Shown: positions 45,041 to 56,575, counted from the first letter of the stretch. The stretch is DNA of 60,474 nt from Mesotaenium endlicherianum (GCA_009602735.1 WELA01005835.1:444158-504631); one strand, 5' to 3'. Notes: generated by a model from the letters alone, not told the origin. Program-made: numbers and translations.

Positions 45041-45055
45041 ATAAGTTGGAGGGAT
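45041..45055 (+). promoter_or_regulatory. Polypurine tract before LTR-C
   Basis: ATAAGTTGGAGGGAT abuts LTR-C, as in the tract before LTR-B. Confidence 0.75.
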
Positions 45056-45775
45056 TGTAATGAATCAGTATACTGGTCGATATAATATTCATTTAAATAA
45101 TATAGTTAAATAAGTTCAGCCTGCTGAACTCTAGTTAACAATCAGTCTGGTGGACTTCATACTTAATATCAGTTTAATGACTTGGCCGGAAGTAGCAGGC
45201 TGAGGTCACCTTAAGTCAGCTTGCTGACACATTCTTTGACAGCCAGCTGACTTCCGTACTCGGTAGCAGCGAACTGCCTCGATATGCATCTAAGTGTGGT
45301 ATGCTAGATGAATGGCCAGATGACATCCCTATGATGGATGGCGATTCGAGATGATGGGAGATGGCGGTGGATTTGGTTAACCGAGGTCCTACCAACGTGG
45401 TTAACTCCCGGGTAGGCGGTGCCATCGCACTGACCGTTGAACAGTAAACTCATTCCTTGTACATACGCTAGACATTGCTCTCGAGTTCGGCATTCGGAAA
45501 CGAGGCCAACTCTCTTGTACAGCTTACTGAGAAAGATCTGAATCCAAGGCAAGAAGCCATTGATACGCACTGTCTTCTAACCTTGCTTATGTATGAGTTT
45601 ACTGATTTGCATTATTGATGCTAGTTTACTCTCATTTGACTGACGAGTATTATTCACTGCTAGTGTATTGTCCTTTGTCGTTAAAACAGTTAACGAAAAT
45701 ATCATAAAGATTACTTGCTGATATAAAGATCTTTATTAGTTGTTAATCGCCTATTTGGTAAGTCGATTCATTTCA
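45056..45775 (+). repeat. LTR-C (3' LTR)
   Basis: About 720 bp, nearly identical to LTR1 and ending CGATTCATTTCA. It is followed by the right TGCGG target duplication at 45776-45780. Confidence 0.92.
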
Positions 45776-46004
45776 TGCGGTCAATGAAGCACTTAAGAAA
45801 TGTGCAAAGAATGGCAAAAGTCCAAAAACAGAAGATTTAGACGTTTTATGTCAGGATGCTAAGACTAGGCAGGGTGACTTCAAGGAGAACAGACCTCCAA
45901 GATATGGTAATAGAGGCAATTACACCCGTGATGGCAGACCGATCTACTGTTACAATTGCGGTCAACATGATCACCTGTCTACTGAGTGTACTCAACCAAA
46001 GTAG
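45776..46004 (+). pseudogene. DIRS gag-like ORF, C-terminal part with zinc knuckle
   Basis: If the chromovirus and one TGCGG copy are ignored, the frame broken at 35295 continues here without a stop through VNEALKKCAKNGK. It ends with the knuckle CYNCGQHDHLSTEC (C-x2-C-x4-H-x4-C) and TQPK-stop. The gag was therefore intact when the chromovirus landed. Confidence 0.82.
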
Positions 46005-46550
46005 TATGATGGTAGAGCAGAAACTAGAGCGCAGCCGCAGTTTGCACAACAGTCTCAGTTTGCTCACTCAGTAGGTCCCCTGCTGCTAGGGCCTTCCCCT
46101 CAGCAACAACACTTCAGACACTGACAGATAAGTTCAGAGTCAGAAGTCGGAAAGGTCAATGGACCAGATCTCTGTGTAATGCCTGGTAAAGCCAGAGTTG
46201 AATAAATATCTATTATGAAAATTTTCTCTCTGATGAATGGATAAGTGTATGCAATATGCTGCAGATTATATGAATGTGGAAAAATTGCTCAATGGAGCGG
46301 AAAATTTTGATGTTGGCTCAATGTCAGATTTGAGTATGGATGTCAGATTGAAACAGAGTTTCCCATGGTGGACTACATGGTGCAAATCTTCTTATGTCTT
46401 GTCAGTGATTTAGTCTGGATATGAGTTAAGGTGGAATGACTTGGGAATCCTAGAAAATTATGAAAAAAGGAATCATGGAGGCGTCAGGAAATTTCCTGAC
46501 TTTGTGAAGGGAGCTATCCAAGAGCTGATAGGCTATGGAGCTGCAATGAA
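46005..46550 (+). pseudogene. Decayed linker and RT leader of the DIRS element
   Basis: One frame reads ...YELRWNDLGILENYEKRNHG, then FVKGAIQELIGYGAAM, which is the usual start of a DIRS reverse transcriptase. An in-frame TAG precedes it near 46411. A one-base shift at about 46545 separates it from the downstream RT frame. Confidence 0.65.
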
Positions 46551-48008
46551 GTGGTCATGGCAAGGAAACCAGTATGTGTTTCTCCTTTGAATGTAATAGA
46601 AGGAAAAAATATGAGACTAATTTTGGATTTGAGAATCTTGAATAAACACTTGGAGAAAATTCCCTTCAAGTACGAAGATCTTCAGAAACTAGTAGATGTG
46701 CTAAATAAGGATTGTTATTTCCTTGCACTGGACTTGAAGTCAGGATATCATCACATTAGGATGAATCCAGAATTTGTCAAGTATCTAGGATTTCAGTATG
46801 AAGGTCAATACTATGCATACACAAGCCTGCCTTTCGAATTAGCTACAGCTCCATATGTCTTCACGAGGGTCATAAAGGAGCTAGCAGGATCATGGAGAGC
46901 AATTGGGATCCGACTCATTCCATACTTGGATGATATGCTGTTCATTTGTAGGAGTGCTGAGGAACATGCTAGAATACAGAAAAGAGTCTTGGATTATTGC
47001 CAGAAAGCAGGTCTGCTGATAAATTGGGAGAAGTCTCAGCTGAAGTGTCTGCAGCAACAGCAATTTTTGGGATTTGTTATCGACTCTAGATGCATGAAAT
47101 TGTTCATTGAAGACAAAAAGAAACAGAAACTCATGCATAGCATAGACAGACAGAGGGAAATGAATGAAGCAGGAAAGGAGATCCCGGCAAAAATGTTAGC
47201 CTCCGTGGCAGGGCAGGTTATTTCAATGAAGTTGGCATTTGGAGAGATGGTGGGGCTATTTTCCAGGCAGATGTTTGCTTTACTGAGGCAAAAGTCAGAC
47301 TGGACTCCAATATTGAGACTAAACTCTCAGGTAAAGGACGAGCTAAATTTTTGGAAGCTGAATTTCAATGAGTTTAATGGAGCTGCCATCAGGATACACT
47401 CTGGACCTAATTTTGTAGCCAACATATGGACAACACATGACCCTGAGCAAAAAGCAGGCTTCTGGAAGATGCAATATGAAGAGATTCAAGAGAATCTACT
47501 GTGGAAAGTGGATGTTGAGCCCCCTTTATCCTCAATGGCAGGCACTATGCTAGCTAAGCTAGAAAAGGTACTAATTACCTTGGTTCATGGTAGGCATCTA
47601 CTACAAAACAAAGCTGTTTTGGTCAAAATTGACTGTAAGAAAATTGTCCAGCTTATAAAGCAAGGAAGCACAGAGCAAGAAGATATGATGACACTAGCCA
47701 TGATGATGTTCAAGAGAATCAGGAGTTGGAATATTACTTTTGAGATAGAATGGATGCCTAGGCAGCAGAATCAGATATTGGACTACCTGACAAAAACTAA
47801 AGAGAAGGATGACTATCACTTGAGCTCAGAGAAGTTTCAGGAGCTGGAGAAGAAATGGCGCCCACACACAGTGGACAGATTTGCCACACCCAGCAACAGA
47901 AAGTTGGACAGGTTCGATGCTAAACTACCTTACCCCAAGATTGAGACTGTGGATGCTTTTACTGATAATTGGTCAGGAGAAAATAAATATGCTTCCCCCC
48001 CCCCCAGT
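46551..48008 (+). pseudogene. DIRS-type reverse transcriptase and RNase H
   Basis: Continuous for 486 codons. RT motifs: RLILDLRILNKHL, LALDLKSGYHHIRM, PFELATAPYVFTRV and the YLDD catalytic box in IPYLDDMLFI. An RNase H-like region follows (VKIDCKKIVQLIKQG; FEIEWMPRQQNQILDYL). The end carries the DIRS hallmark VDRFATPSNRKL, then VDAFTDNWSGEN. The frame breaks in a run of 11 C at about 47995-48005. QLIPRVIGHVRRVP continues in another frame, so this shift could be real decay or a homopolymer error. Confidence 0.88.
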
Positions 48009-48323
48009 TGATCCCTAGAGTGATAGGTCATGTTAGAAGAGTTCCTACAACTTGTATACTAGTTATTCCTATATGGGCATCAGCTAGCTGGTGGCCCAAA
48101 TCTATGACAAAGTTGATAGAGGAAGAGAGAAGAATGCAGGGCGAGAATGCCTGAATACTTGAGCTCAAGGATGCTTATTATCTGGGCTATAGTACTGAAT
48201 GCATACTTCCTGGAAATGACAAGGATGCTTTTGGGAAAAAGGGCATTCCTCACTGTGAGATGCAAGCAATAAGATTAGTTAGCTTGTGAGTGTGCAAGTA
48301 GCATCATAGCAAGAAATCAAGAG

Positions 48324-49342
48324 TTGCACATATTGCGAAGTAAGAGATGGGAAGCTGTTTTTCAGAGCAGAGCTGTTAGGACCCTGCAGAATTACAGTCC
48401 ATATTGGGAACAATTCCAGGAGTTTTGTGAAAAATACAAACTTAGAGACTTACTTGCCGAAACAGAAGTGTGTGCATTATTCATGACAAAACTCATCAGA
48501 GATAGAGTATCTTGGTCAAAGTATTCCCTATCTAGTGATGCTATATATGCTGCCCATGACATACTAAACTACCCCAGTCTCACAGACACAGCAACCTTAA
48601 GAACACTTAGGGAAACTGCCAGCAGGCAATTTGCCCAGACCTGAACACACAATGCAGCCTACAGCCCCAGAGAAAATAGGAGTCATTTTGGAGAAGTTAG
48701 CTTATCCAGGAGCTGGACCTTAAGCAATTGTCAAAGCTGCAGTAATTCTATTCATGTATCATGGTATGCTGAGGTTCTCAGACATGTCCAGCATCAGGAT
48801 AGAACAGCTAAGACTAGAAGGAGAGCCTGTTATCATAGCTGTGCATATGCTAATCACTAGAGCAAAACATGATCAGCAAGGAGCAGGGAGAATTGCCTTT
48901 TTATTTAGAACTGGCAAGACCTGGTGCCCTGTTAGCATGTTCCGCAGACTGTTTACTGAAGTGTCAGGATATTCCGAGGAGGGACCACTCATACAAAGTT
49001 TTAGATAGAAATGACAGGCCTACTGGCAGAGCCCCTGCATACTCCACTGTCAGAACATGGTGCAAGGAAATGTTTAACTTAGCAAACATGGATATAGGCC
49101 AGTTTGGCACTCATAGCTTGAGGAAAAGAGCAGCCACTGCAGCTGCAAATACGGGAATCTCGGATAGAACTTTTGAGAACATGGGAGGGTGGAAATCAGA
49201 TTCAACTAAGGAAAAATATGTGGTAGAATTGAAGAGCAAAATTAGAGCTGCAGCAATGACTATTGCTATTCGTGAGCTAGAAGAAGAAGTGTGTTTCAAC
49301 CAAACTATGATCATTGAAGCATTCAGCAGGAAAAGAAGATAG
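48324..49342 (+). pseudogene. Tyrosine recombinase of the DIRS element, broken
   Basis: The N-terminal part (48324-48644) ends at a TGA. A second stop lies in the following 110 bases. The catalytic part resumes with GMLRFSDMSSI, which holds the first conserved Arg. After another frame change near 48995-49005 comes HSLRKRAATAAANTGIS (His-x-x-Arg) and GGWKSDSTKEKYV with the likely nucleophilic Tyr. All catalytic residues are present but in separate frames, so no full recombinase can be made. Confidence 0.85.
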
Positions 49343-49523
49343 TGAGAAGCCTAGCTGAGAAGGGCAGCAAGAAAATATGACAAGCAACCAGACATGCATA
49401 CCAAGTTATCCATTGCCTAGTTTCTCCTATGTCCTGCCTGCCCTTTTCTCCTCTACTCCTACTGTCCACTCCTATGCTACCCTCCTATCTCCTATTCCTA
49501 TTCTTATGTATGCTGCTTATTGC

Positions 49524-49633
49524 AGACTTCTACTCCTACTCTTCTCCTATCTTCAAATTAAAGCCATTTTTTTTTTCTTTATCACTTTTCTATCTAAATC
49601 ATTTCTTTTACATAGCTGCAATATATCACAAAT
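49524..49633 (+). repeat. DIRS split direct repeat B1
   Basis: Starts AGACTTCTACTCCTACTC and ends GCAATATATCACAAAT. Matches B2 at 50000-50104 with small length changes in the T run. Confidence 0.88.
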
Positions 49634-49694
49634 AGAAGCTTTGACACATGTCGAAGACATGTGTCAAAGCTAGATTTGTGATTTATGAATGCAT
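49615..49694. repeat. Long hairpin at the B1-A2 junction
   Basis: GCTTTGACACATGTC, then GAA, then GACATGTGTCAAAGC forms a perfect 15-bp stem centred on 49653-49655. The pairing extends outward through ATATCACAAAT on the left against ATTTGTGAT on the right, almost to TGCA on both sides. The palindrome therefore spans about 80 bases. Confidence 0.82.
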
Positions 49695-49831
49695 ATATGA
49701 ATCTTTAAAAATTTTAGCTACCGCTCAAATTCAAATTGCTACTGACATCGATGTTGTCACATCGATGTACATAAGATTCGTTGAAGCACTTCCATAGTCA
49801 TTGCAGGACAAGAAAGCAGAAGCTTGAAGAC
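49633..49831 (+). repeat. DIRS split direct repeat A2
   Basis: Matches A1 at 34413-34600, with an extra 13 bases (CATGTCGAAGACA) that complete the palindrome. Ends GCAGAAGCTTGAAGAC. Confidence 0.9.
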
Positions 49832-49999
49832 CCCGCCCAGCCCGCCCTAAGGAGAAAACATGAAGTACAAAATGTACCAAGTACAATTGTACTGAAAATA
49901 TTATATCAATAGTTGCATAATAGAATAGAATAGAATGCATAATAGTATAGACCAAAATAGATAGATAGATTAGTAGAAACAATCGAGAGAGAGTCTTGA

Positions 50000-50104
50000 A
50001 GACTTCTACTCCTACTCTTCTCCTATCTTCAAATTTAAGCCATTTTTCTTTATCTCTTTTCTATCTAAATCATTTCTTTTACATAGCTGCAATATATCAC
50101 AAAT
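50000..50104 (+). repeat. DIRS split direct repeat B2 (right end)
   Basis: Second copy of B, ending ATATATCACAAAT before unrelated host sequence CGTACACAAGG. Confidence 0.85.
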
Positions 50105-51155
50105 CGTACACAAGGCAACGCACGAGGCTTCAGCGAGCAATGCACGTACGATTCCACAATCTGAGGAGCTTACATATTGGGTACCTCGAGATGCCTAGGG
50201 AAGCAGGTTGAAGCAGGAGAGCTTTCGGAAAACTCCATAAATTTACCTTGTGCCTGATATTTTTTGCTCACAGTGAGTCTCTCGCATTTAAGCGCACATT
50301 GCTTGTGATCGAGTTAGGCCTCAAAGACGCTACATTTTGGCCTTCTTATTGGGCCTTTTTAGGGTCGTCATCACAGGTTGTGCGTCTTTGAGAGGCTTGC
50401 GAAGATGATGAAGGGACAACTTTCTAGGCAAATTGTCCGCAGGGTACTGAGTAACCTCAGGACGTTCCAGAACGATGTGCTGCCATACCGCGCAGTTATG
50501 GCTGCCTCGTATCAGTCGATTTCCTCGCCTCATAGAGAAAAAAACTTTTTCAGCATGGGTACGACAGCAATTGCAGGCAGACCCACCCAAATGTACTCAC
50601 AAATATTTGCCAGCATTTCCCTTCTTCTCTGATGTAATGTATACGAACAATGACCATGCACGAGTGCTAATGCATCTGTCAGTGGGTTGCGACCCTTCAT
50701 CACACAAGTCTTGCATTCGCTGAGTTAGAGTTGTTGATGCTTATGAGCAGGCATGGCGAAATTGGCTGCTTAGAGTTGTCATGAAGTATAGCCTGTCATA
50801 AAAGAGAGGCGTTGAACGAGCATATGCTGTTTAGCACGAATTAGTGATTATGGTTTTTAAAGATAAGTATTACTAATATATGGTAAATAGAAATGATGCA
50901 GGCTTCCCCTCTAAAGACTGGCTAAAAATGTCTAGGCTCCTGCCAGGCCAGGGAACTTGCGCCTTCACCTAAATGTAAAACGTACAATGTGCCACTATAC
51001 ATGTAAATTTCTAACAGTCTATGCGTATCTCGCCCTGTCCCTGTCCTCTTAAGGCAAGCGGGTTGCTTCCTGCGTTGCTTCCTTCTTCTCGACCTCCTTC
51101 ACAACATGTAGAGGGCTATGCAGTGTCGATTTCTGCCCGTCAAAATAACTTGCAC
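50105..51155. other. Intergenic, no gene recognised
   Basis: Mixed-composition DNA between the DIRS element and the next gene. Short frames on both strands lack recognisable domains. Confidence 0.45.
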
Positions 51156-51860
51156 ATGCAGAGGCTTGTCAAGGGCAACATCATAAGCCCTCTTTCAGGG
51201 GCTATGTACATTCTGTGGGATAGGGGTTAGCGTTTGAACCACAGGCCCTTGCCATCCCTACCTTTTACTGAATCCTTTGTTCCGTTCACCCTGAAATGTC
51301 CACAGGTGTGAAGGCATCCTTTGCAGCCACCGGGCAGGTGCAGCAGAGGAGGTGGGCGTCTGTCGTGGACCATTCGCAGTTGCCAAGTGTCACCGATCCG
51401 GCGGTCCAGAAGGCGCTCAACCACCTCATTGCCATCGGCTGGGTAGAGATCGACGGGAAGATAAAGGACGAAATCAAGTCTGTGCTTTCCAAGACCACGT
51501 GAGTGCTACCTCGCTCGTGAATTGTAACCCAAATAAGGAACGACTCATTTGCAACTCCAAATATCGACTCTCAGTTGGCATCGCCGTTGTCACAACTGCC
51601 CCTCACCAAAACAACGTTGCACAAGCGTTTGTGCTCTTAAGCCGTATCAGCTGCATCAGCTGCATTTCGTGAGTGATGCAACTGAGAAGGCTGACGTTGT
51701 GGCGGGGAGCAGCGACGCCAAGGGGAAGGAGCAGCTGCAGAGCGCGTGGCATTCGGCGGAGGCCGTGGAGGCGTTTGCCGAGAAGCTGGAGCGCATGCGC
51801 CTCGAACTTGACGAGCTCTCGGGCGGCAAGTTTGGGGGCGAGGTGTGTACTTGCATGCTC

Positions 51861-51910
<50 letters not shown>

Positions 51911-54370
51911 ACACACACACACACACACATACACACACACACGCACACACATGCACACTCTCTCGCACATACACGAGCACACTCATATACACACACTCGC
52001 AAGTATGCACAGGCACAGGCACACAAACTACGAGTGTAAGCAATACTTGCATGTGTCTTCTTTCCATCTGCCCGTGTGCTTCTGCTTCAGTGATCAAAGT
52101 GCTCCCCTGGCCCTCCAGGTGGAGGGGGGGATGCTCCCCACTGCCCTAATTTGCATCCCTCGACCTACCTGGTCCTTGCACTCTCCACCCTCACTTTCTA
52201 CGCAGGGCACGACAGGGCCACTGCTATCTCTCTTCTCTTTTCTTCTCTTGCTGCTCTCTCTGCCCCTGCTGCTCCATTCACGGCTCATGTCCTGCTGGAC
52301 ATGGCGTGTTAGTGCAAGCCCTAGGTGCTGCTTCCCTTTCATTCTCCTCTCCCCTCGAGTTCTTGGTGTGTCAGCGAGCCCTGCACCCCCTCAGTGTCCC
52401 GCACCTGTGTTTTCACGCCGGCAACTCGTTGCCCTTCTCCCACCTCTCTGTGCTTCTTCCTCCCCTCCTCTTTCCTCCCCTCCCCCTTTTTAATAGCCCC
52501 CCTGTTCTGGGACGTACCCATTCTCGAGCGTTCTTGAGCAGGCCAATTGCTCAAATGCTCCAACGTTTTTCCTTCTACCCTTCCATCATCTGCTTGCGTG
52601 CGACCTCTTTTCGCGTCTCGGGTATCCGCAGACCAAATGCAACACCCCAGATTGCATGATGGGCTACCCGTAGCCAATCAGATCCCCCCCCAGCCGCTCT
52701 TCCTCTCCCTCCCTCTCCGTATCTTCTTCTGCGCGCCTGCGTCCGCGTCCCTGGCCCTCTCTCCCGCTGCTGAGGGCCGCAGGCAACATTCTGAATCGTG
52801 TGAGGGGCCCGCTTGAGTCCACATATCACTCTCTTTGCCCCTCTCCCAGTCCCACTCCCCCTCCCTCTCCCTTCCTCTTTCTCTCTCTCTCTCTGCACTC
52901 GTCCGTCCCGCCGCAAACAGTAGACAGCCTTCTTTACAAGACAAGGACGGCGCCGAAGTCCACCCACCACTTCCTCTGCCGCTTTGCCTCTCCCTCTCTC
53001 TACTTTCCCCTCTCTCCCCCTGCTCCCCTGCGCGTGTGCCCTTTTGCCCCTTCCTTTCTGCCACCAATTGCGGACAGTCTACTTGAGAAGATGGAAACGG
53101 CGTTGAACTCCACTCGTCGCTCTCGCTGCCGCCTTTTCTCCCTTCCCCCTCTCTCCCTCCCTCCCTCTCTCTGGTGCGAGCGTGTGTCCTTCGGCTGCCG
53201 CAGACAGTGGGCAACCTTCCGGAGGAGATGCGGGCGGCGCTGAAGTCGGCGCTGACGCGCTACATGGCGTACCTGGCATCGTTCTCTGTGGAGGAGACGT
53301 GGCTGAAGAAGAAGGTGGAGGCGGAGCTCGGCTCCGAGCTCAACCTCGTCAAGCAGCGCTGCAGCGGCCTCGAGCCGGACTGGGGCCAGGTACGGCTCCG
53401 CTGCCAGCTTGCCGACGACGTGTCGAGTGTCAATAATGGAGTGCTGCTGTCGGCGTAGCTAGTGTCGTTGTAAGGAGCTCAACGTTGTGAGGCGGCGCTG
53501 CAGCGGCGCGGCCTCGAGCCGGACTAGGGCCGCGTGCAGCTCTGCAGCCCGCTCCGCTGCCGGCGCGTTATTGCGTGTCATTAAGCGGAGTGCTGCTGTT
53601 GCCGTAGCAAGTGCCGTTGTTGCAACTGTCTAAGGAGAGTTCAAGCTCATAAAGCAGCGCTGCAGCGGCGGCCCTCGAGCCCAACTGGGGCTGCTGAACT
53701 CCCCAAGGGCCTGCCGCTGCCGTTCCTGCGCCGCCCCCGCTGCCGCCCTCGCCGTCTCCGCGCTCCGACGTATCACTTGTCACTGAACTGAGTGCTGCTG
53801 TCGCAACCGGAGTGCTGCTGTTGCTGGGAGGATGTGTCTCTGGTGCAAGTGTGGCTGTGAGGAGCTCGACCTCGGGAAGGAGCGCTGCAGCAGCGGCCTC
53901 GAGCCAGATCGGGGCTAGGGTTGTGAGAGCCAGGCTGAGTCGCCCATAAACATCTGCTGGATCAGGTTCCTGCTCTGGTCACTCACGCACGTAGGTGTGG
54001 GAGCGGGAGAGTCTCGCCCCCCCTTCTCTTGTCATTTTCGTTTTCTCGGTTCTCCTCAGTGGCTTACCTGTTCTTTAAAATTCAACTAACATATTTTGAC
54101 AAATGCATATGTACATACCGGTATATATGACGATACATATGATTTCCGGTACAGTCAAAAGGGAGTAAGGCTTAAAACATGTTTCCCCTCACTATATACA
54201 GATTGCAGAACAACCACACGACAAGCTTCTCCTCGTCTCCTTGTTGAATTCGTCTCCTCCCTGCCTCCTCCCTGTCTCCTCCCTGTCTCCTCCCTGTCTC
54301 CTTGCAAGCGCAGGTGAGCCTCCTGGGCACCTCGGGGCTGTCAGGCTCCTACATCGAGCGCCGCCGGTGA
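51156..54370 (+). CDS. Probable mitochondrial protein of unknown function, 5 exons
   Basis: Exons: 51156-51225, 51306-51498, 51674-51842, 53204-53389, 54314-54370, about 224 residues. Exons 2-5 join in phase. Exon 1 is the least certain and was chosen because its ATG frame and donor phase fit exon 2. The exon 3 acceptor (CGTGAG) has a weak pyrimidine tract. The N-terminus (MQRLVKGNII... through QVQQRRWAS) is basic and lacks acidic residues apart from one Asp, like a mitochondrial presequence ending at RRWAS. The body is helical: VQKALNHLIAIGWVEIDGKI, then EAVEAFAEKLERMRLELDEL, then LPEEMRAALKSALTRYMAYL, with a conserved-looking end RCSGLEPDWGQ-VSLLGTSGLSG-SYIERRR. I believe this is a conserved algal/plant protein but cannot name it. 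Confidence 0.7.
51858..51950. repeat. (CT)n followed by (CA)n microsatellites
   Basis: Starts 15 bp after the exon 3 donor of the mitochondrial-type gene. Confidence 0.93.
52620..53203 (+). repeat. Decayed tandem copies of the exon 4 acceptor junction
   Basis: The real acceptor plus exon start (from 53190: GGCTGCCGCAG then ACAGTGGGCAACCTTCCGGA) is preceded by degenerate copies at about 52625, 52767, 52908 and 53058. The copy at 52908 reads CCGCAAACAGTAGACAGCCTT and still aligns through GACGGCGCCGAAGTCC. Each copy is preceded by its own pyrimidine-rich tract. Spacing is close to 145 bp. Confidence 0.78.
53390..53930 (+). repeat. Decayed tandem copies of the exon 4 donor end
   Basis: The real exon end (53335-53389: GAGCTCAACCTCGTCAAGCA through GACTGGGGCCAG) is followed by copies at about 53476-53535, 53637-53692 and 53856-53922. 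Each contains GAGCTC or GAGTTC, then GCGCTGCAGC, then CCTCGAGCC. The first copy keeps CCTCGAGCCGGACTAGGGCC. Between copies, GGAGTGCTGCTGT also recurs. Confidence 0.8.
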
Positions 54371-56001
54371 ACAAAAATCCCAGGCCCGGTCCAGCTCGCC
54401 CCAGGGTAGCTGATCTGACTGTACATTCCAACCTGAGGCTCTTCCGGCTCATCTCAGGGGAGCCCCGCGTGGGTTGGGCGGCTGAAAAGTGTGGCGGACG
54501 AGACTCCTCAGCCACGACTGGTGATGGGACTCCTGAGAGCTGCTGGCAGGCGTTGCCCTGAGAAAGCTCTTGAATGGAGTGGTGTGTGTGCAAGTGTGGA
54601 GTGGTGGAGCCACAAATGTAGGCTGTAGCTTTGGGGCACTCGTCGATGAGTCTTATCTAGAGGTGCCTGCTGTTTACCTCCAGCTTTACTATCTCCTGTT
54701 AGCCAGCTCTACGTTCATTCTCTCCAGGGGCACCCGACGCACTTCAGAGATACGCAACGTGCGGCTCCAGAGGAAGCAATAGTTTCCGAGCTTCCGAGTG
54801 AAGTCGCTTGGCGTGCCGTTGATTACTTGAGCATATTCCACCTGAGACATGTGAGTCCATGTGGCTGTGGACGGTGTTGCACATGCAAACAATGCATTCT
54901 TTTTCTGATCCACGTTGTGCCAGCCTGTAAATCTAGGGGTCTTGATAAGTGCCACGGATGCATTTCCTGAGCACTGCGTGCTTGCTGTGCTGATCAGTGC
55001 TGCTTTACGATGCCAGAGCTGCATGAAAGGAGCACTACGACCAGGAGTTCGATTGCATAACGTTGCTGCAGCTGAGGAAAAGATATACGAAGAGAGATCA
55101 GGGCAGGTCTATGCGTTTGACTGCTGTACAGAGCTAGGTCTTGATTACAAATCTGCATGTAGCTGCATGTCCGGTGCATGTCGTACAAAATACTTCTGGA
55201 AGCAGAGCTACAGGTTAGTTAAGATCTTGCAAGGATTTTGCACGCAGATCCTGTGTGGGAAGGCCGCTCATGAACATGCACTATAAAATTAAGTATGCAT
55301 GATGATCGACTAGACCAGCTAGTAGTCACCAAATTCACAGCCCCGTGGGTCTGTATATAGCAATCGTGCTAAATCACTCTCATGCAGAATGGTTGGAGCT
55401 ATATAATCTGTACCTCTCATGCTTATGAACTTTCACATTCTTACTTGCACATGAGGTAAAAATCATGCACAATACGTTCGGCCTTTGGCCACAGCACCAG
55501 AAGCTTGCAATTTGGTCGGGAAGCTAGTTTCTGCTTTGAGATGGTTGCGCCGGAGGTACACCTGTCCTCTGCACGCGGATCCATTTTCAGAGCTCTGCAT
55601 AGCCACTCCAGAGGGCCACATGTACAAGTCCCGCTTCCTCTGGAGCATGCACCAGCTAGGTAATGCGCACAAGATCAGCAAAGTCTGCTGCAGAGTTCGA
55701 GAGAATAGTAGCAGACAAATTACAACTCTTTTCATTAAACTTGATTCTTGCCCCCACATTCCCACTGACTGAAGGCCCGCACCTTCACCGAGTCTCCTGC
55801 AGGACCAGCGCCGAAGGCGACAATCCTCGCTCCTCTAAGTTAGTCTTTCTCGTTCTTACACGTTGCTCCCCCTCAAAAGCTACATCTCCTCCGACTTTCC
55901 GACACCAGGCAGATTAGAGCCTTTTGACTATCAAACACTCCCTGAGGGTGCATGAGAAGAGAGCTCTATAATTGCCATCTCTTGCTCCCTCGACCACTCT
56001 T
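54371..56001. other. Intergenic between convergent genes
   Basis: Shared 3' flank of the mitochondrial-type gene and the helicase-like gene. Frames of 70-123 codons occur on both strands without recognisable domains. Confidence 0.45.
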
Positions 56002-56544
56002 TCAACCGCTCGCCTCCTCCTTCCGCATCCCCTTCTTCCCCTCCCTCTTCTTCTTCTTCCCCGCTGCACCGCTCCCTGCGGTTCCCAGGCTGGCACTCTC
56101 TGCACTCCCCTTGCCGTTGCTCTTGCCGATTGGCGCGCTGCTTCCGCCAGCTGGCGCGGCGAGGGCCTGCGGCGGCGCCAGCGTGCAGAAGGCGCGCGCC
56201 AGCATGGCAAGGGCCGGGTCCACCTCCTGGCCGGCACGCATCAGGAAGTCAACCACGGGCGGCGCAAGGTGGGGCGACGTGTGCGGCAGGAATGCGAATG
56301 CTCGCCCCGCCCGCGTCCGCCTCGCAACCTGTCCCAGCAGCGCCTCGAAGGCCTCTGCTGTCGTGGGGAAGTCGAAAAGCACCAGCAGCTTGACTGACGC
56401 CAGGGGGAAATCCGACGCCGCACTCTGCTGCTGTGCGTAGGTGGCCACCAGAATCTGCAGCTTTCCGCTCCTGCTCGCCAGCACATACAATAAGATGTAA
56501 AAAGGTACATCTATGTATACACATATCTGTGTAAATAAATATAG

Positions 56545-56575
<31 letters not shown>

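Larger units (their letters stand above)
35296..45775 (+). mobile_element. Composite Ty3/gypsy chromovirus (three LTRs)
   Basis: The order is LTR1, primer site, gag, pol with chromodomain, ORF3a, polypurine tract, LTR-B, truncated ORF3b, polypurine tract, LTR-C. LTR1 and LTR-C are nearly identical and share the TGCGG flanks. LTR-B is visibly diverged. The whole block therefore looks like one integration event that carried an internal LTR. An assembly gap removes much of reverse transcriptase. Confidence 0.88.
34413..50104 (+). mobile_element. DIRS/PAT-like tyrosine-recombinase retrotransposon, decayed, with nested insertion
   Basis: The order is A1 (34413-34600), gag, RT-RNase H, tyrosine recombinase, B1 (49524-49633), A2 (49633-49831), B2 (50000-50104). 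A1 matches A2 and B1 matches B2, which is the split direct repeat arrangement of PAT/Kangaroo-type elements. About 165 bp separates A2 from B2. The element is interrupted in gag by the composite chromovirus at 35296-45775. Frameshifts and stops in the RT leader and the recombinase show that this copy is inactive. Confidence 0.88.

Noticed and set aside
51637..52493. Frames rich in CVCV, HTHT and SLSL around 51.6-52.5 kb
   Set aside because: They are translations of CT and CA microsatellites in an intron.
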